From positions 1 through 41,939 of IMG/VR virus record IMGVR_UViG_3300023116_000097: a stretch of DNA of 41,939 nucleotides, one strand, 5' to 3'. A program made the translations under genes and the position numbers. The notes under the pieces were generated by a model. It was given only the letters and a program-made list of their open reading frames with translations, searched no databases and had not been told where the DNA came from. Below, one piece after another: positions 28,701 to 37,538 of the stretch; positions within the stretch are counted from its first letter, which is position 1; each line of letters begins with the position of its first letter. The DNA is from a virus.

Positions 28701-31700
28701 TCTATCATATTCTCTTCTGAAGTAAGAAACTCTTTCGATTCTTTCATATCCATTAGAATCGGTATAACCAATAATCAGATTTCCTTCTTCTGGGAAGTTA
28801 TTGCTATTGAGTACATATAAAATAGTGTCACCGATCAAGAAGTCAGCAGCGATAATAGCAAACTGATCACTTGTAGAAGCAGTAGCACCTCGCTGAGCAG
28901 CGATTACTTCCAGCTGGAACTCAAGATCAATAATCGCTTCTTCGATGATTACTTCATCACCAACAACTTGTTCTGTCTGGATGAACTGAGTGATTAGAGT
29001 TTCATTTACATCTAGAGCATTGAATGCCAATACAGTAGGTGGAAGATCAACAATCTCAGTTTCGAGATCGAGGTATGTGAGTTCTGTTTCTAGACGTAGA
29101 CGAACCGTAGCAACTTCTGGTTCAATGATTGTTGTAATCTGATCACTGGTCTCAGCACTAACAAATATAGTGAGGTTAATAATAGAGAGGAATTCTTCTG
29201 TAGAACCAACAGCAATCTCGTTGAGTGTTGTAATCGAGAAAAAAGTATTGGGAATAGATAAATTAAATGTTAAGTTAGAGACACTATCAATCTTTCTGTT
29301 TGGATTTCTTAGAACATCATATGGTTTTGCCACCACAACAGTAGGTGGTTCTTCGTATCCATAACCAGGACGGATTAAATCTACACTTACAATACCTTTG
29401 TGGAAATATACCGCTGCCTGTGCTCCACCACCAGCAGGAGTTTTTGGAATAAAATATAGTTTAGGAGCAGCAAGATATCCTCTCGCTGTTTCTGATCTCC
29501 TAGTAAACTCGGCATTCCATTCAGGTCTATTCCAAATAAGATCAGTTACTCTTCCTTCGGAATCAATAGGAGCATATATGCTTAGACCAGAACCTGATTG
29601 TGTTCCGTTATAAGCACTCGTAGTAACACGTACAGCATGATCCTTACCTAGGTACTTACCAGGATCAAAATGAGTTCTCTTAGCGAGTCTACTGATAGTT
29701 TTAATCTCTCTGTAATGAGTTTCTCCAGAGATACAGACTTTATCTTTTGGATGTAAGTTAGAGAAAAGTTTAGTTCTTTCGTAGTAAGCGTTATCATCTT
29801 TAGTTCCATTCAACCAATAAGTAGTGTTTCTTTTTAGTTGAGGGAATCCATTAGCATCCAAAGGTTCTGTACTGGTGACAGAATAACCTAAACCTCTAAT
29901 ATTATATCTACGAGATTCAATACTACTTCCAATCCTGTAATCTCTCTTATATACAAATACTTTATCTTGTAGAACATCCTCTGGCCACGAAAACTTCGAT
30001 TCTAAACGAATACGAGTTACATTACCATCTTGACTAACATCTTTAACTCTTCCTAGGAGATACTCGTTTGTTCCGGCAGATACTTCAGTGGTTCTGTATG
30101 CTAGATTGTGTTGAATAGAGATATCACCATTACCGAGACCATCGTAACCAACAAAACCTATGGATAATGTAATGTCGCCGTCTTGATATCTTTCTCCACG
30201 CTGATTCCAGACAACACTTTCGAGAATAACCTCACCATTATCCGTAACACGTAATCTAGCAACTTTAAATCCGTAACCATACTGTCCCGTAGGACCAGCA
30301 AGTACATCAACGGTTCCTGTATTTGGTGCGTCCAGTAGGTTGGTGTAGTTAATCTGAGCAAGACCTTCTGGAGCTTCTGGGAAGATAATCAAATCAATAA
30401 AAGAGTTTGGTTCACCCTGGAACCCAATATCTTCCTGACGAATAAAAGAAGAATCAACTTGGTGTTGGAATGTTAGGTCAGATCCTACCAAAGATGGGTC
30501 GGAAACATCAAATCTATAGGTATTACCAGGAGATAACTGTAGAGTAGGTAATGGAACACCATCGATTAGATATTGACCACCTGCCAAAGTAACCACAAAA
30601 GTTTGTGTTGCTACGTTATAGAAAGGAACGTTGGCATATACTTTTTCTTCTGTGTATCCTGTTCCACTAGATAGAAGTGTCCAATCAGCACTGATTTGAT
30701 AAGTTAATCTATCTTCTACTGGTGCTAGATCTTCTACCCATAGGGAATCACCACTAGCCAGATCTTGCTGAGCAGCAGTTGTATTGTAGAAGAAGAAAAA
30801 CTCATCAGCATAGGCATCAGTGATCTCTACTGTTACATCTCTTAGATATACATCTGGTTCAAAATCATGTAACGTTAAAACTTGATCGGTAGTTTTACCG
30901 TACACATAAATGATTTCGATAGGAGCAACAACAACGGATCCATCCGATTGGACAGCATATGGTAGAGGTTGTCTAAACGTAATCACAGATCCAGTAATAT
31001 TGTATGCCTTTCCTGGAATCTGTAACACATTGTTTACAAATACAATACCATAATCAGGATCAGGAACTTCAACAGCATTTCCAGTAAGACTATTCTTGAT
31101 AATAAATGGTCCAATAGGATTGTTTACAATATTATCGGTGGAAATAGTAGCAGTGAAATAGTTTCCAATGCCGAAGATGTAACACTTCTGTCCATTTCTT
31201 AATACCCTATCTTCTCTCTCGTCTTCGGCATCATATAATGGATCTTCTACTTCGGGTTTACCAATAAACTTGATTTTATCTGGTGTAGCAGGATCTTCAT
31301 ATCTTAAGATTTCATATGCTTCGCCATAACGTTGCTTGACTCCATCAATAACAACGATTAGAAGTTCATTTTCTTCTGTCTTAGCAATAGATCCATCATC
31401 ATAGTACAAATCAAAGTCAGATTTAATATTATCAAACTCACCACTAATATCTTGGAACTTTCTTAGATACTGATCACTATTAACAGCATCATTATACTTT
31501 AACTGTTTACCGTAGAACTTTTGTTCATCTACATCTTGACCTTCTACTACCCTTTCTCCCAAAGGAGCGGTGTCAAAAACAATCTGACTTCCTAAAACTG
31601 TGAATGCTTCTCCTGGTTCTTGTAAAATACCATCGAGGGTAATGAAAAACTCTTGGTCGTTATAAGCAACGATGGTATTATTAGATCCTGCTTGATACAT

Positions 31701-34700
31701 GGTGAAGACAGTAGTTCCAACTCTCTTACCGGTGTTTGGATCTTCGATTCCATCAAAGTTAGGTTCTAGTCTAATATCTTGGAAGTTTGTAGCCGATAGA
31801 TCAACATCAGAAATGCTGATAGCACCCTTTCCACGCTTAACATTGCTATCAGCAAACTTAGCGATATGTGTAGTAACAACCCTGGAAGTATTGATCGTCT
31901 CAATCGCTTTGATTGATAGATTTAGATTACATGTAATAGGAGTTGCTGCCTGAGATGCCTGAGGCATAGGAGCAGAACCCTGAGAGAAAACGTTAACCTC
32001 ACCAAATAACTCAAAACCTGCTGGGTGAGTAGTTTCTAAGATTAAATCTCTCCAAATGTCAACAGGGGTATCGGATTCTACTACATAAGAATAATCTTGA
32101 TAGAAATACGAATCTGTGATCTTATTTCTATTTTCTCCAATATAACCTTTTACACTAGCGAAATATCCTTGCTGTGAATAGGACTTAACATCCTCATTGA
32201 AATCTGTTTCTAGAACATGCTTAACATTAGCAGTGCTATTATTTCTGGTATCTCTAATAGGTTGACCAACTTCAAATATACCTTCTACATCAGAAACCTT
32301 TAGAAGGTTACCGCCCATTCTCCAGCTATCTACATTTGCTTTAGATCCAGAAGAATCTTGAACAATCTGAGATTGTGGTTTGAACAAATCAGCATCTTCT
32401 AATACTAAAACAGTTTTAGATCTAAATGTAGGTCTAGTGGAGTAATCGGTGTTGAAACCGGAACCATACAATCCAATCTCTACATTTAGTGGCACGCCAA
32501 TGTTAGAAGACTCAAGGTAGATAGTAGTATTAGATTCTACTACTTCTGCTTTAGCAGATGTATATCCACGTCCACCTTTATCGACTCTAACAGCAACGAT
32601 AGATCCATCTATTACGACCAAAGCAAGCTCTACGCCAGTTCCATCTCCTTCAAATACTAGTTTTGGTTTTACGTATCCAGAACCACGTTTAATAACATCG
32701 ACTTTGGTAATCGTTCCATTTTCAATGACAGGTTCTAGTACAGCTTGAGATGCTTCTCTTGGATAGACACCAAATACGATAGGTAAGTAATCTAAGTCCT
32801 TTTTGCTAGATCTGATTGAAACGTCATGAATGGCACCGAAAGCACTTGTAGATGTGGTTGTGTAAGAAATCTCACCACTACCATCGTATTCTACAATAGA
32901 ATCCAAATCATACACCAGTTTGGTATTTGTGATATGAGTAACCTTCTTTCTTCCTACGAGAGGATCATTAACAATATTAATCTTAGATTCTTCTGTATCT
33001 ACCCCAGATGCTTTGATGAAATAGTAGAATGTGCTATATCTTAAATCTACTCTTTCTTGATCAAGGGTAGCAATGTCTGGTGTAAATCCAAATCTAATAC
33101 GAGTATAAGAACCGGCAGTTCCTGGATTAATAGAACCCACTTCTTTACCATCTACAAGAATATTGTAGTTAATACTTGGAGAAATGTCCAAGAAGGTGTT
33201 TGCCATGGAGAAGTGACCCGTGTCAAATCTATAAGAATAGTATTTTAATACGTCAAACGATGGATTGACAATGAAGTTAGTTTCGTCATCTTTTGACAAC
33301 TCCAACTTATAGGAAGCTTCTTCTACATTAGTTAGGGTAACAGTTTTCTTTGGAGTGCTTTCGTCGAAGAAAACAGAACTACCTATAACTTTATTAATCA
33401 GATTAATGTTATCATTGTAATCATAGGAAATAGTTAACTTTCCGGTCTCGGCATCATAGTCTGTGGCGATTGGGTTTCCTGCTCCAGCACCGAAAGGTCT
33501 ATATCCGTTGGAGATTCTGAATGGAATCTCTTCGCCATTTACTACGTTTCCATCATAGTGATTAGTGGAAAACGTACCTTTTCTTGCTCTACCTACAGTA
33601 ACGTATTTAAATACTAGGTTTACATTTTGAATCTCGACGATCTCTTGTCCTACTTTGAGGAAATCTCCGTTAGATAAGTTAGTGACATTTGATAGATATA
33701 GTCTTGTATTAGAAGCAGCAAATCCTACATGATCAACTACAAAGGCAAAGTTTTGTGGTCCGCCAGCAGCAACATTAGTAACAGGAACACCCTCAACAAA
33801 CGTTAAAACATCTTCTTTTCTATATCCAGATCCTTTATTTGTGATAATAATGCTAGCAACAGGTCCAAAACCAGATCCATTTGGATTACCAATTACAATA
33901 GTTGCTCTGGCGTTATTAGGATCTCCTAGTAGTCCTACGCCAGGTCTTGCCTGTGAAGAATCACGGAAAACTAGTTCTACATCATTAAACGTACCTGTGA
34001 GGTAAGAGTTGCCTGTATTGATGACATCACCACTACCAATACCAGTGTCAGTGATTACAGACTGATGCTTGGGTGGTACTGTAGTGACATCTTGGTAGAT
34101 CTTCTTTCTTACATAGTAAGTTGTTTCTGTTCCAGACTCATCTGGAGTGATATCAACGTCAACAATGTCGCCAACAGAAACACCATGATTTGTTGCTGTT
34201 TCTAAAATAGCAATGCTGTCGTTTATATCAAAGATTTCTAAACCTACACTCAAATCTTGAACACTTTCGATTCCAGTTCTGGCAGTATCCGACAAGGTGC
34301 TGCTGCTGAGATAATATCCCGAGTCATTAGTAAACGTACCCGTCAAAACCCTTACTATGACTGAGTTTTGAGCAATAGTAGATTCTAAAATCTCGGCAGT
34401 TGCTTCGATTTCTTGTTCATCTTCATTAATAAAGTTTAATGTCGATCCAACTGTATATGTCGAAGAAGCATCGAGAATGAACTTCTGTATCGTTGAACTA
34501 GAGTCTAAAGTTCCGCCTGTAGCAGTGATTAAAGATCCATCGTTGATATTAGGTTGTACATTTCTTACAATGAAGTTATTTCCATTGAAAGTATTAGTTA
34601 CAACTTCTCCCGTTGCGCCACCAGGACCACCTTGGGTAATGATGTCTCCGGCAAATAAGTATACACTTTGACTAGTTGTGATTTCTAATGCTTTTGTCTG

Positions 34701-37532
34701 ATTCGACTCAATACCAACAACTTCTTTTCCTTTTAGAGTAGATACTTGAGCATTTACTGCCTTATTTTCGATAAGAAGGTTTGATCCTACCTCAAACTCT
34801 TCTGTAGAGGAAATGACGTTAGCACCACTGACTCTGCCTTTGCTAACGTCTTTAATAGTAGCCTTCAAACCTACGCCGGATCCAGCGAAACCTAAACGCT
34901 TAATATCTTTTGGTAAATCTCTTTGAGAGATAGGAGTATTATAGTTAGAATCTACAGGAAGGGAGTAGAAGTTAGATCCTAGTACATAAGGGAATACGGG
35001 ATTGTTATCAGCATCAATAGTAAGGAAGTAAGCATAAACACCATTTGGATAATCAGGTGTTACACAAAATCTACCATTGTTAGCGTCTAGTTCTGTTTTT
35101 CCACTATTGATAGATGGTTTCCATTCGTAGTCATCAACAAAACTACCAAGAGGATCAAAAATATTAGAAGGACCATTTACTCTGGATGTCTTGATGGTGT
35201 ATCCCGAGTTCATCCTCACAACAGAACTGGTACGATCTAATGGATTAGAATAACCATAAGGACCATAAATGGGATTACCATCGTAAGCATATCCTAAGAT
35301 AGGAGAGTGAAGGATGGTAGCAGTCTCTTCATATACAGCATCAATACTGTCTAATAGTCTTCTTCTTAAAATAACTGGATTTGCTACTACTCCATAACCA
35401 TACCCAACCTTACCTGTTCTGGAAGGGAAAGCATATCCATTGTTGGTATCTAAAACAGATTGTAGAGATCTATATCTATTTTTCGCCCAACGTCTCACTT
35501 TTGCTGTAGCAGAAGCACCAGTACCGGAAGCAACAGCAACTACCGAAGTAAACTGAGGATTGTATAGTTTTCCTTCAGTAATCTTGACACATTCTACAAT
35601 CTCCCCGTTGGAGACAACCGCTTCATATTCGGCAAAACTTCCTCTTCCGGTGAGATCAGTAATGAGAATAGTTGGTGGGGAAGTATAATATCTACCTGGA
35701 TTATCAACATTAATACTAGTAATCGCTCCGTTTGTTACGACAGCAGATAATATAGCCCCCTCTCCAGCAGTGATTCTAATCGTAGGATCTTCTTCATATA
35801 GAGTAGTGTCAAAATCTACTGGATCGATTCTGGAAACAGTTTCTCCTGCCAAAACAGCAGTTGCTTTATTAGGTTGTTCGTTAACAAGAACAGTGGGAGC
35901 AACCTTGTAGTTTCTTCCTTTTGATTGGAGGGTAATGGTTTCTATCTTTCCGTATACTACTTCTTCTTCAGATCTATTTGAATAGACAGGAGTACCATCA
36001 ACGAGGATACCAACATCTTTGTTGCCCGTGCTGTAAACCTCGGTGGTGGTAATAGGGTGCTTTCTGATAAGCTTTAAGATTTCCTGACCATCTAGACTTA
36101 CAGTAACCTGAGGTGTTAACAAGTCGGAGTTTGATGGGAAAGAGGAAGAACAGATATAAAAATATTGTTCGTCTTCAAAAATAGCACTTACATCAGCAAC
36201 TACCCCATCCAAATCAATATTGGCATGGATACTATTTGGTTCCGAGTAGTCGGGATTGAGTAACCACCTATTATTATTCAGGGTGTTTTTGATGACAGGG
36301 GAAATAGAATCAAAAGTATCTACTAGTTGAATCTGGTCACCTGCCGAAGCATATGGTTTTGGGTTGGATGGTAGGAGGTTATAAACTACACCAGTAATGA
36401 TGAATCTAACAGTTCCGCCTTCATAAGTGCCAGTTACAACATCTCCGGCGTAAATAGGTGTTCCGACAGCAAAGTTAGTATTTGTTGCTGATCTCTTTGA
36501 GATAGTAAACTGATTTACACTCTTAGAGAGATATTCGATTGTAGCAGATCCTATAGTGAGAGTTCCTTGCTGTGGAAAACCTTGGGTGGAATCTACAGTA
36601 ACCTTGTAACCAGAACCATAACTTGCCAATAAAGGTTCTTTCTTTAGAGATGTCGAAGAAACAATATTAAACTCTCCAACGACAGACTCTGGAGCTAGAA
36701 TAAGATTTCCGGGCGTAACATTGTCAACAACGGCACTATTCTGACCCTGTGTGATTTTAGCACCAACTAGTTTTGTAAGGTCACCTGATAGTACCTTGAC
36801 TTTTAAAGTGTAACTAGAAATCCAATCAGAAGTAGACGCTTTTAGTGTAGTATCCTTAGGATTGTATACACTAACCTTCTCTTGTGGATCTCTAGAAATG
36901 ATTGTTTTGAATAAGAACTGAATAGATCTGTCAGTTCCTTTTGCTCTGTAGAAATCTCCAATATTTTTGATTAGAGTTCTCTTGTCAACATCTCCCTTTA
37001 AAAACTTCTCTGGGAAAGAAGCAAGATACTCTCGTTCGAAGTTTCTTACAAAAGCATATAGAAATAGATTGCTGATATTAAGAACATCAGCATTTTGTGT
37101 GTGTGCTGTCGCTGATGTGGAGACAAACTTACTTTTGTTGTATAGGTCTCCGAGAGTGTTATTACCACTTACACCTCTCGATACCTCTAAAAACTCAGTA
37201 TCTGTTCTTTCTTTATAAAATAGAATCTCATTGTCGATTTGAATGTATCCATTAACTTCTGGGAAAGAAGTAGCATCACTAACTACAATGGTAGTATCAT
37301 TTGCAGCAACAGATACGGCAAGAGTAGTCTTTTCCTTTAAGATTTTGTTACTATAGAAATCAATATTACGATATTCCGTAATATTATGAATAATGTCTAA
37401 CGGCTGCCCACGAAGCTCCTGCTGTTCATAGTAACTCTCTATGAACGTCTTCATCTGAGCGTAATCTTCAATAATGAATCCAGGTAACTGGCTTTCGATT
37501 AATGTAGAGATATTTCTTGTCTTAGCAGCCAT
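25704..37532 (-). CDS. Giant baseplate wedge-region protein with YHYH-like domain (3942 aa), gp7 position
   Basis: At 3942 residues this is the largest gene in the window. The N-terminus (about 1-215) has a helical segment, EREYLASFPEKFLKGDVDKR then IKNIGDFYRAKGTDRSIQFL. A YHYH-like domain sits near 740-835: GYAYDGNPIYGPYGY, then GVYAYFLTI where the family name motif would be, so the two His are replaced by Ala and Phe. Much of the middle is beta-rich with repeated GxGYxxPP and FPxxGxLxIG modules. From about 2740 to 3750 composition changes to strongly acidic and Ile/Val-rich with internal duplications. The C-terminus ends in a further TGITRGANGTT module. The gene lies between genes 6 and 8, exactly where T4 has gene 7 (gp7, 1032 residues), so a wedge backbone role is inferred from synteny; I cannot show homology to gp7. 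The start is one base after the gp6 stop (TAA, TTAAATGG context), with no ribosome site. Confidence 0.85.
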   Translation of the reverse strand: MAAKTRNISTLIESQLPGFIIEDYAQMKTFIESYYEQQELRGQPLDIIHNITEYRNIDFYSNKILKEKTTLAVSVAANDTTIVVSDATSFPEVNGYIQIDNEILFYKERTDTEFLEVSRGVSGNNTLGDLYNKSKFVSTSATAHTQNADVLNISNLFLYAFVRNFEREYLASFPEKFLKGDVDKRTLIKNIGDFYRAKGTDRSIQFLFKTIISRDPQEKVSVYNPKDTTLKASTSDWISSYTLKVKVLSGDLTKLVGAKITQGQNSAVVDNVTPGNLILAPESVVGEFNIVSSTSLKKEPLLASYGSGYKVTVDSTQGFPQQGTLTIGSATIEYLSKSVNQFTISKRSATNTNFAVGTPIYAGDVVTGTYEGGTVRFIITGVVYNLLPSNPKPYASAGDQIQLVDTFDSISPVIKNTLNNNRWLLNPDYSEPNSIHANIDLDGVVADVSAIFEDEQYFYICSSSFPSNSDLLTPQVTVSLDGQEILKLIRKHPITTTEVYSTGNKDVGILVDGTPVYSNRSEEEVVYGKIETITLQSKGRNYKVAPTVLVNEQPNKATAVLAGETVSRIDPVDFDTTLYEEDPTIRITAGEGAILSAVVTNGAITSINVDNPGRYYTSPPTILITDLTGRGSFAEYEAVVSNGEIVECVKITEGKLYNPQFTSVVAVASGTGASATAKVRRWAKNRYRSLQSVLDTNNGYAFPSRTGKVGYGYGVVANPVILRRRLLDSIDAVYEETATILHSPILGYAYDGNPIYGPYGYSNPLDRTSSVVRMNSGYTIKTSRVNGPSNIFDPLGSFVDDYEWKPSINSGKTELDANNGRFCVTPDYPNGVYAYFLTIDADNNPVFPYVLGSNFYSLPVDSNYNTPISQRDLPKDIKRLGFAGSGVGLKATIKDVSKGRVSGANVISSTEEFEVGSNLLIENKAVNAQVSTLKGKEVVGIESNQTKALEITTSQSVYLFAGDIITQGGPGGATGEVVTNTFNGNNFIVRNVQPNINDGSLITATGGTLDSSSTIQKFILDASSTYTVGSTLNFINEDEQEIEATAEILESTIAQNSVIVRVLTGTFTNDSGYYLSSSTLSDTARTGIESVQDLSVGLEIFDINDSIAILETATNHGVSVGDIVDVDITPDESGTETTYYVRKKIYQDVTTVPPKHQSVITDTGIGSGDVINTGNSYLTGTFNDVELVFRDSSQARPGVGLLGDPNNARATIVIGNPNGSGFGPVASIIITNKGSGYRKEDVLTFVEGVPVTNVAAGGPQNFAFVVDHVGFAASNTRLYLSNVTNLSNGDFLKVGQEIVEIQNVNLVFKYVTVGRARKGTFSTNHYDGNVVNGEEIPFRISNGYRPFGAGAGNPIATDYDAETGKLTISYDYNDNINLINKVIGSSVFFDESTPKKTVTLTNVEEASYKLELSKDDETNFIVNPSFDVLKYYSYRFDTGHFSMANTFLDISPSINYNILVDGKEVGSINPGTAGSYTRIRFGFTPDIATLDQERVDLRYSTFYYFIKASGVDTEESKINIVNDPLVGRKKVTHITNTKLVYDLDSIVEYDGSGEISYTTTSTSAFGAIHDVSIRSSKKDLDYLPIVFGVYPREASQAVLEPVIENGTITKVDVIKRGSGYVKPKLVFEGDGTGVELALVVIDGSIVAVRVDKGGRGYTSAKAEVVESNTTIYLESSNIGVPLNVEIGLYGSGFNTDYSTRPTFRSKTVLVLEDADLFKPQSQIVQDSSGSKANVDSWRMGGNLLKVSDVEGIFEVGQPIRDTRNNSTANVKHVLETDFNEDVKSYSQQGYFASVKGYIGENRNKITDSYFYQDYSYVVESDTPVDIWRDLILETTHPAGFELFGEVNVFSQGSAPMPQASQAATPITCNLNLSIKAIETINTSRVVTTHIAKFADSNVKRGKGAISISDVDLSATNFQDIRLEPNFDGIEDPNTGKRVGTTVFTMYQAGSNNTIVAYNDQEFFITLDGILQEPGEAFTVLGSQIVFDTAPLGERVVEGQDVDEQKFYGKQLKYNDAVNSDQYLRKFQDISGEFDNIKSDFDLYYDDGSIAKTEENELLIVVIDGVKQRYGEAYEILRYEDPATPDKIKFIGKPEVEDPLYDAEDEREDRVLRNGQKCYIFGIGNYFTATISTDNIVNNPIGPFIIKNSLTGNAVEVPDPDYGIVFVNNVLQIPGKAYNITGSVITFRQPLPYAVQSDGSVVVAPIEIIYVYGKTTDQVLTLHDFEPDVYLRDVTVEITDAYADEFFFFYNTTAAQQDLASGDSLWVEDLAPVEDRLTYQISADWTLLSSGTGYTEEKVYANVPFYNVATQTFVVTLAGGQYLIDGVPLPTLQLSPGNTYRFDVSDPSLVGSDLTFQHQVDSSFIRQEDIGFQGEPNSFIDLIIFPEAPEGLAQINYTNLLDAPNTGTVDVLAGPTGQYGYGFKVARLRVTDNGEVILESVVWNQRGERYQDGDITLSIGFVGYDGLGNGDISIQHNLAYRTTEVSAGTNEYLLGRVKDVSQDGNVTRIRLESKFSWPEDVLQDKVFVYKRDYRIGSSIESRRYNIRGLGYSVTSTEPLDANGFPQLKRNTTYWLNGTKDDNAYYERTKLFSNLHPKDKVCISGETHYREIKTISRLAKRTHFDPGKYLGKDHAVRVTTSAYNGTQSGSGLSIYAPIDSEGRVTDLIWNRPEWNAEFTRRSETARGYLAAPKLYFIPKTPAGGGAQAAVYFHKGIVSVDLIRPGYGYEEPPTVVVAKPYDVLRNPNRKIDSVSNLTFNLSIPNTFFSITTLNEIAVGSTEEFLSIINLTIFVSAETSDQITTIIEPEVATVRLRLETELTYLDLETEIVDLPPTVLAFNALDVNETLITQFIQTEQVVGDEVIIEEAIIDLEFQLEVIAAQRGATASTSDQFAIIAADFLIGDTILYVLNSNNFPEEGNLIIGYTDSNGYERIERVSYFRREYDRFFIDERGVGATLEADHFAGTLAKLEPPLVFVRDVDIDTQLVPPPVPGEVGEELFGSVAMPFIIENFTPILKQVQFVSNDNLAVRDIESDDVISRLELIPIDLSIESIEIETQKGGVIVVPGAFIPVFLERVFVNELPSGLENEPEVFYPQGSLTLAVTEPKIYVLKQNDINVPFNVDIAQWTQVHQDDDTIFTFFVGGVPETSVDVTNEVKWFRQIEPSFGNEIDVAVVNIELEIITLLPQIDDVEDIIIWEATRVVPFNVDIAQWTQVHQDDDTNIFLDSIISIFLEDEFKIPIEDRFGEQLFAGLPGPTFYEVFITKPIEIDVTISVEDFSIASIVQNNLRYFVFDVDAGASTLTANSDQSPWAIHRVWTATNEEEVADVKGIESFVNLIINPVEDISMEGVFTIFGAELIEIVQDDVVSLVEIETPYITPVSVEFEKTNTVPLWSGGAEFRGQVPLDESGQELFLDTPYVGETLDPIFNMVKVWQYQTEDFAIISIRTTIERLGSEINGSELFVAFDPESPVQGFLDGGEPRSYGDGPPADSVFKIVNMWSGGAAFRGQVPLDESGQELKLETPYQGDELGTVFWMEKIWQYDCDQTNLNVVKQIERDYPNRHLEPGAFQLSGQGFYGDAGMPQQAFVFEVFFTETIPGAGVDPEDPTDIQKIIVRSVELEDVIFNLRREAEWVLVPGDNINTTLEVRRTIGEPTEGGQLYGVVNVLNIFTNFNDFEDLPTPPYEEDGAIFSDVTEVLMLEPFSVESWSQRNITREVNPSAGFKVFQEIRIPYDSTSQDNLAVVDIDSNVTSVIVQEDDIEIFIGDINSEVNITVVTGIADQLDDELDSQYLRTTLGMSFGMYERNAFVSNGSLNINGSIAETLASYEILEFERGESSILTNGTRFRLGFPSINEIGGTLQFDLLDTNDTLVPINSSVDLTDLDWPTSGTIIVANTSDPDPANHTIEEIEYTGIAGTFLTGITRGANGTTVQTHLATGSYLRTIG
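26926..27375 (-). repeat. Duplicated WSGG unit in the giant protein
   Basis: Two units encode WSGGA[EA]FRGQVPLDESGQEL, then TPY and a WQY ending. They are 318 bases apart (106 codons; for example TCATCTAG at 27001 and at 27319). They are very similar at protein level and clearly diverged at DNA level, so this duplication is older than the 41-base one nearby. Confidence 0.8.
27892..28187 (-). repeat. Perfect 41-base direct repeat within the giant gene
   Basis: Bases 27892-27932 and 28147-28187 are identical over 41 bases. They are 255 bases (85 codons) apart and in the same frame, and encode VPFNVDIAQWTQVH with the following residues QDDDT also kept. Flanking DNA is much less similar. Confidence 0.9.
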
Positions 37533-37538
37533 TTAAGA

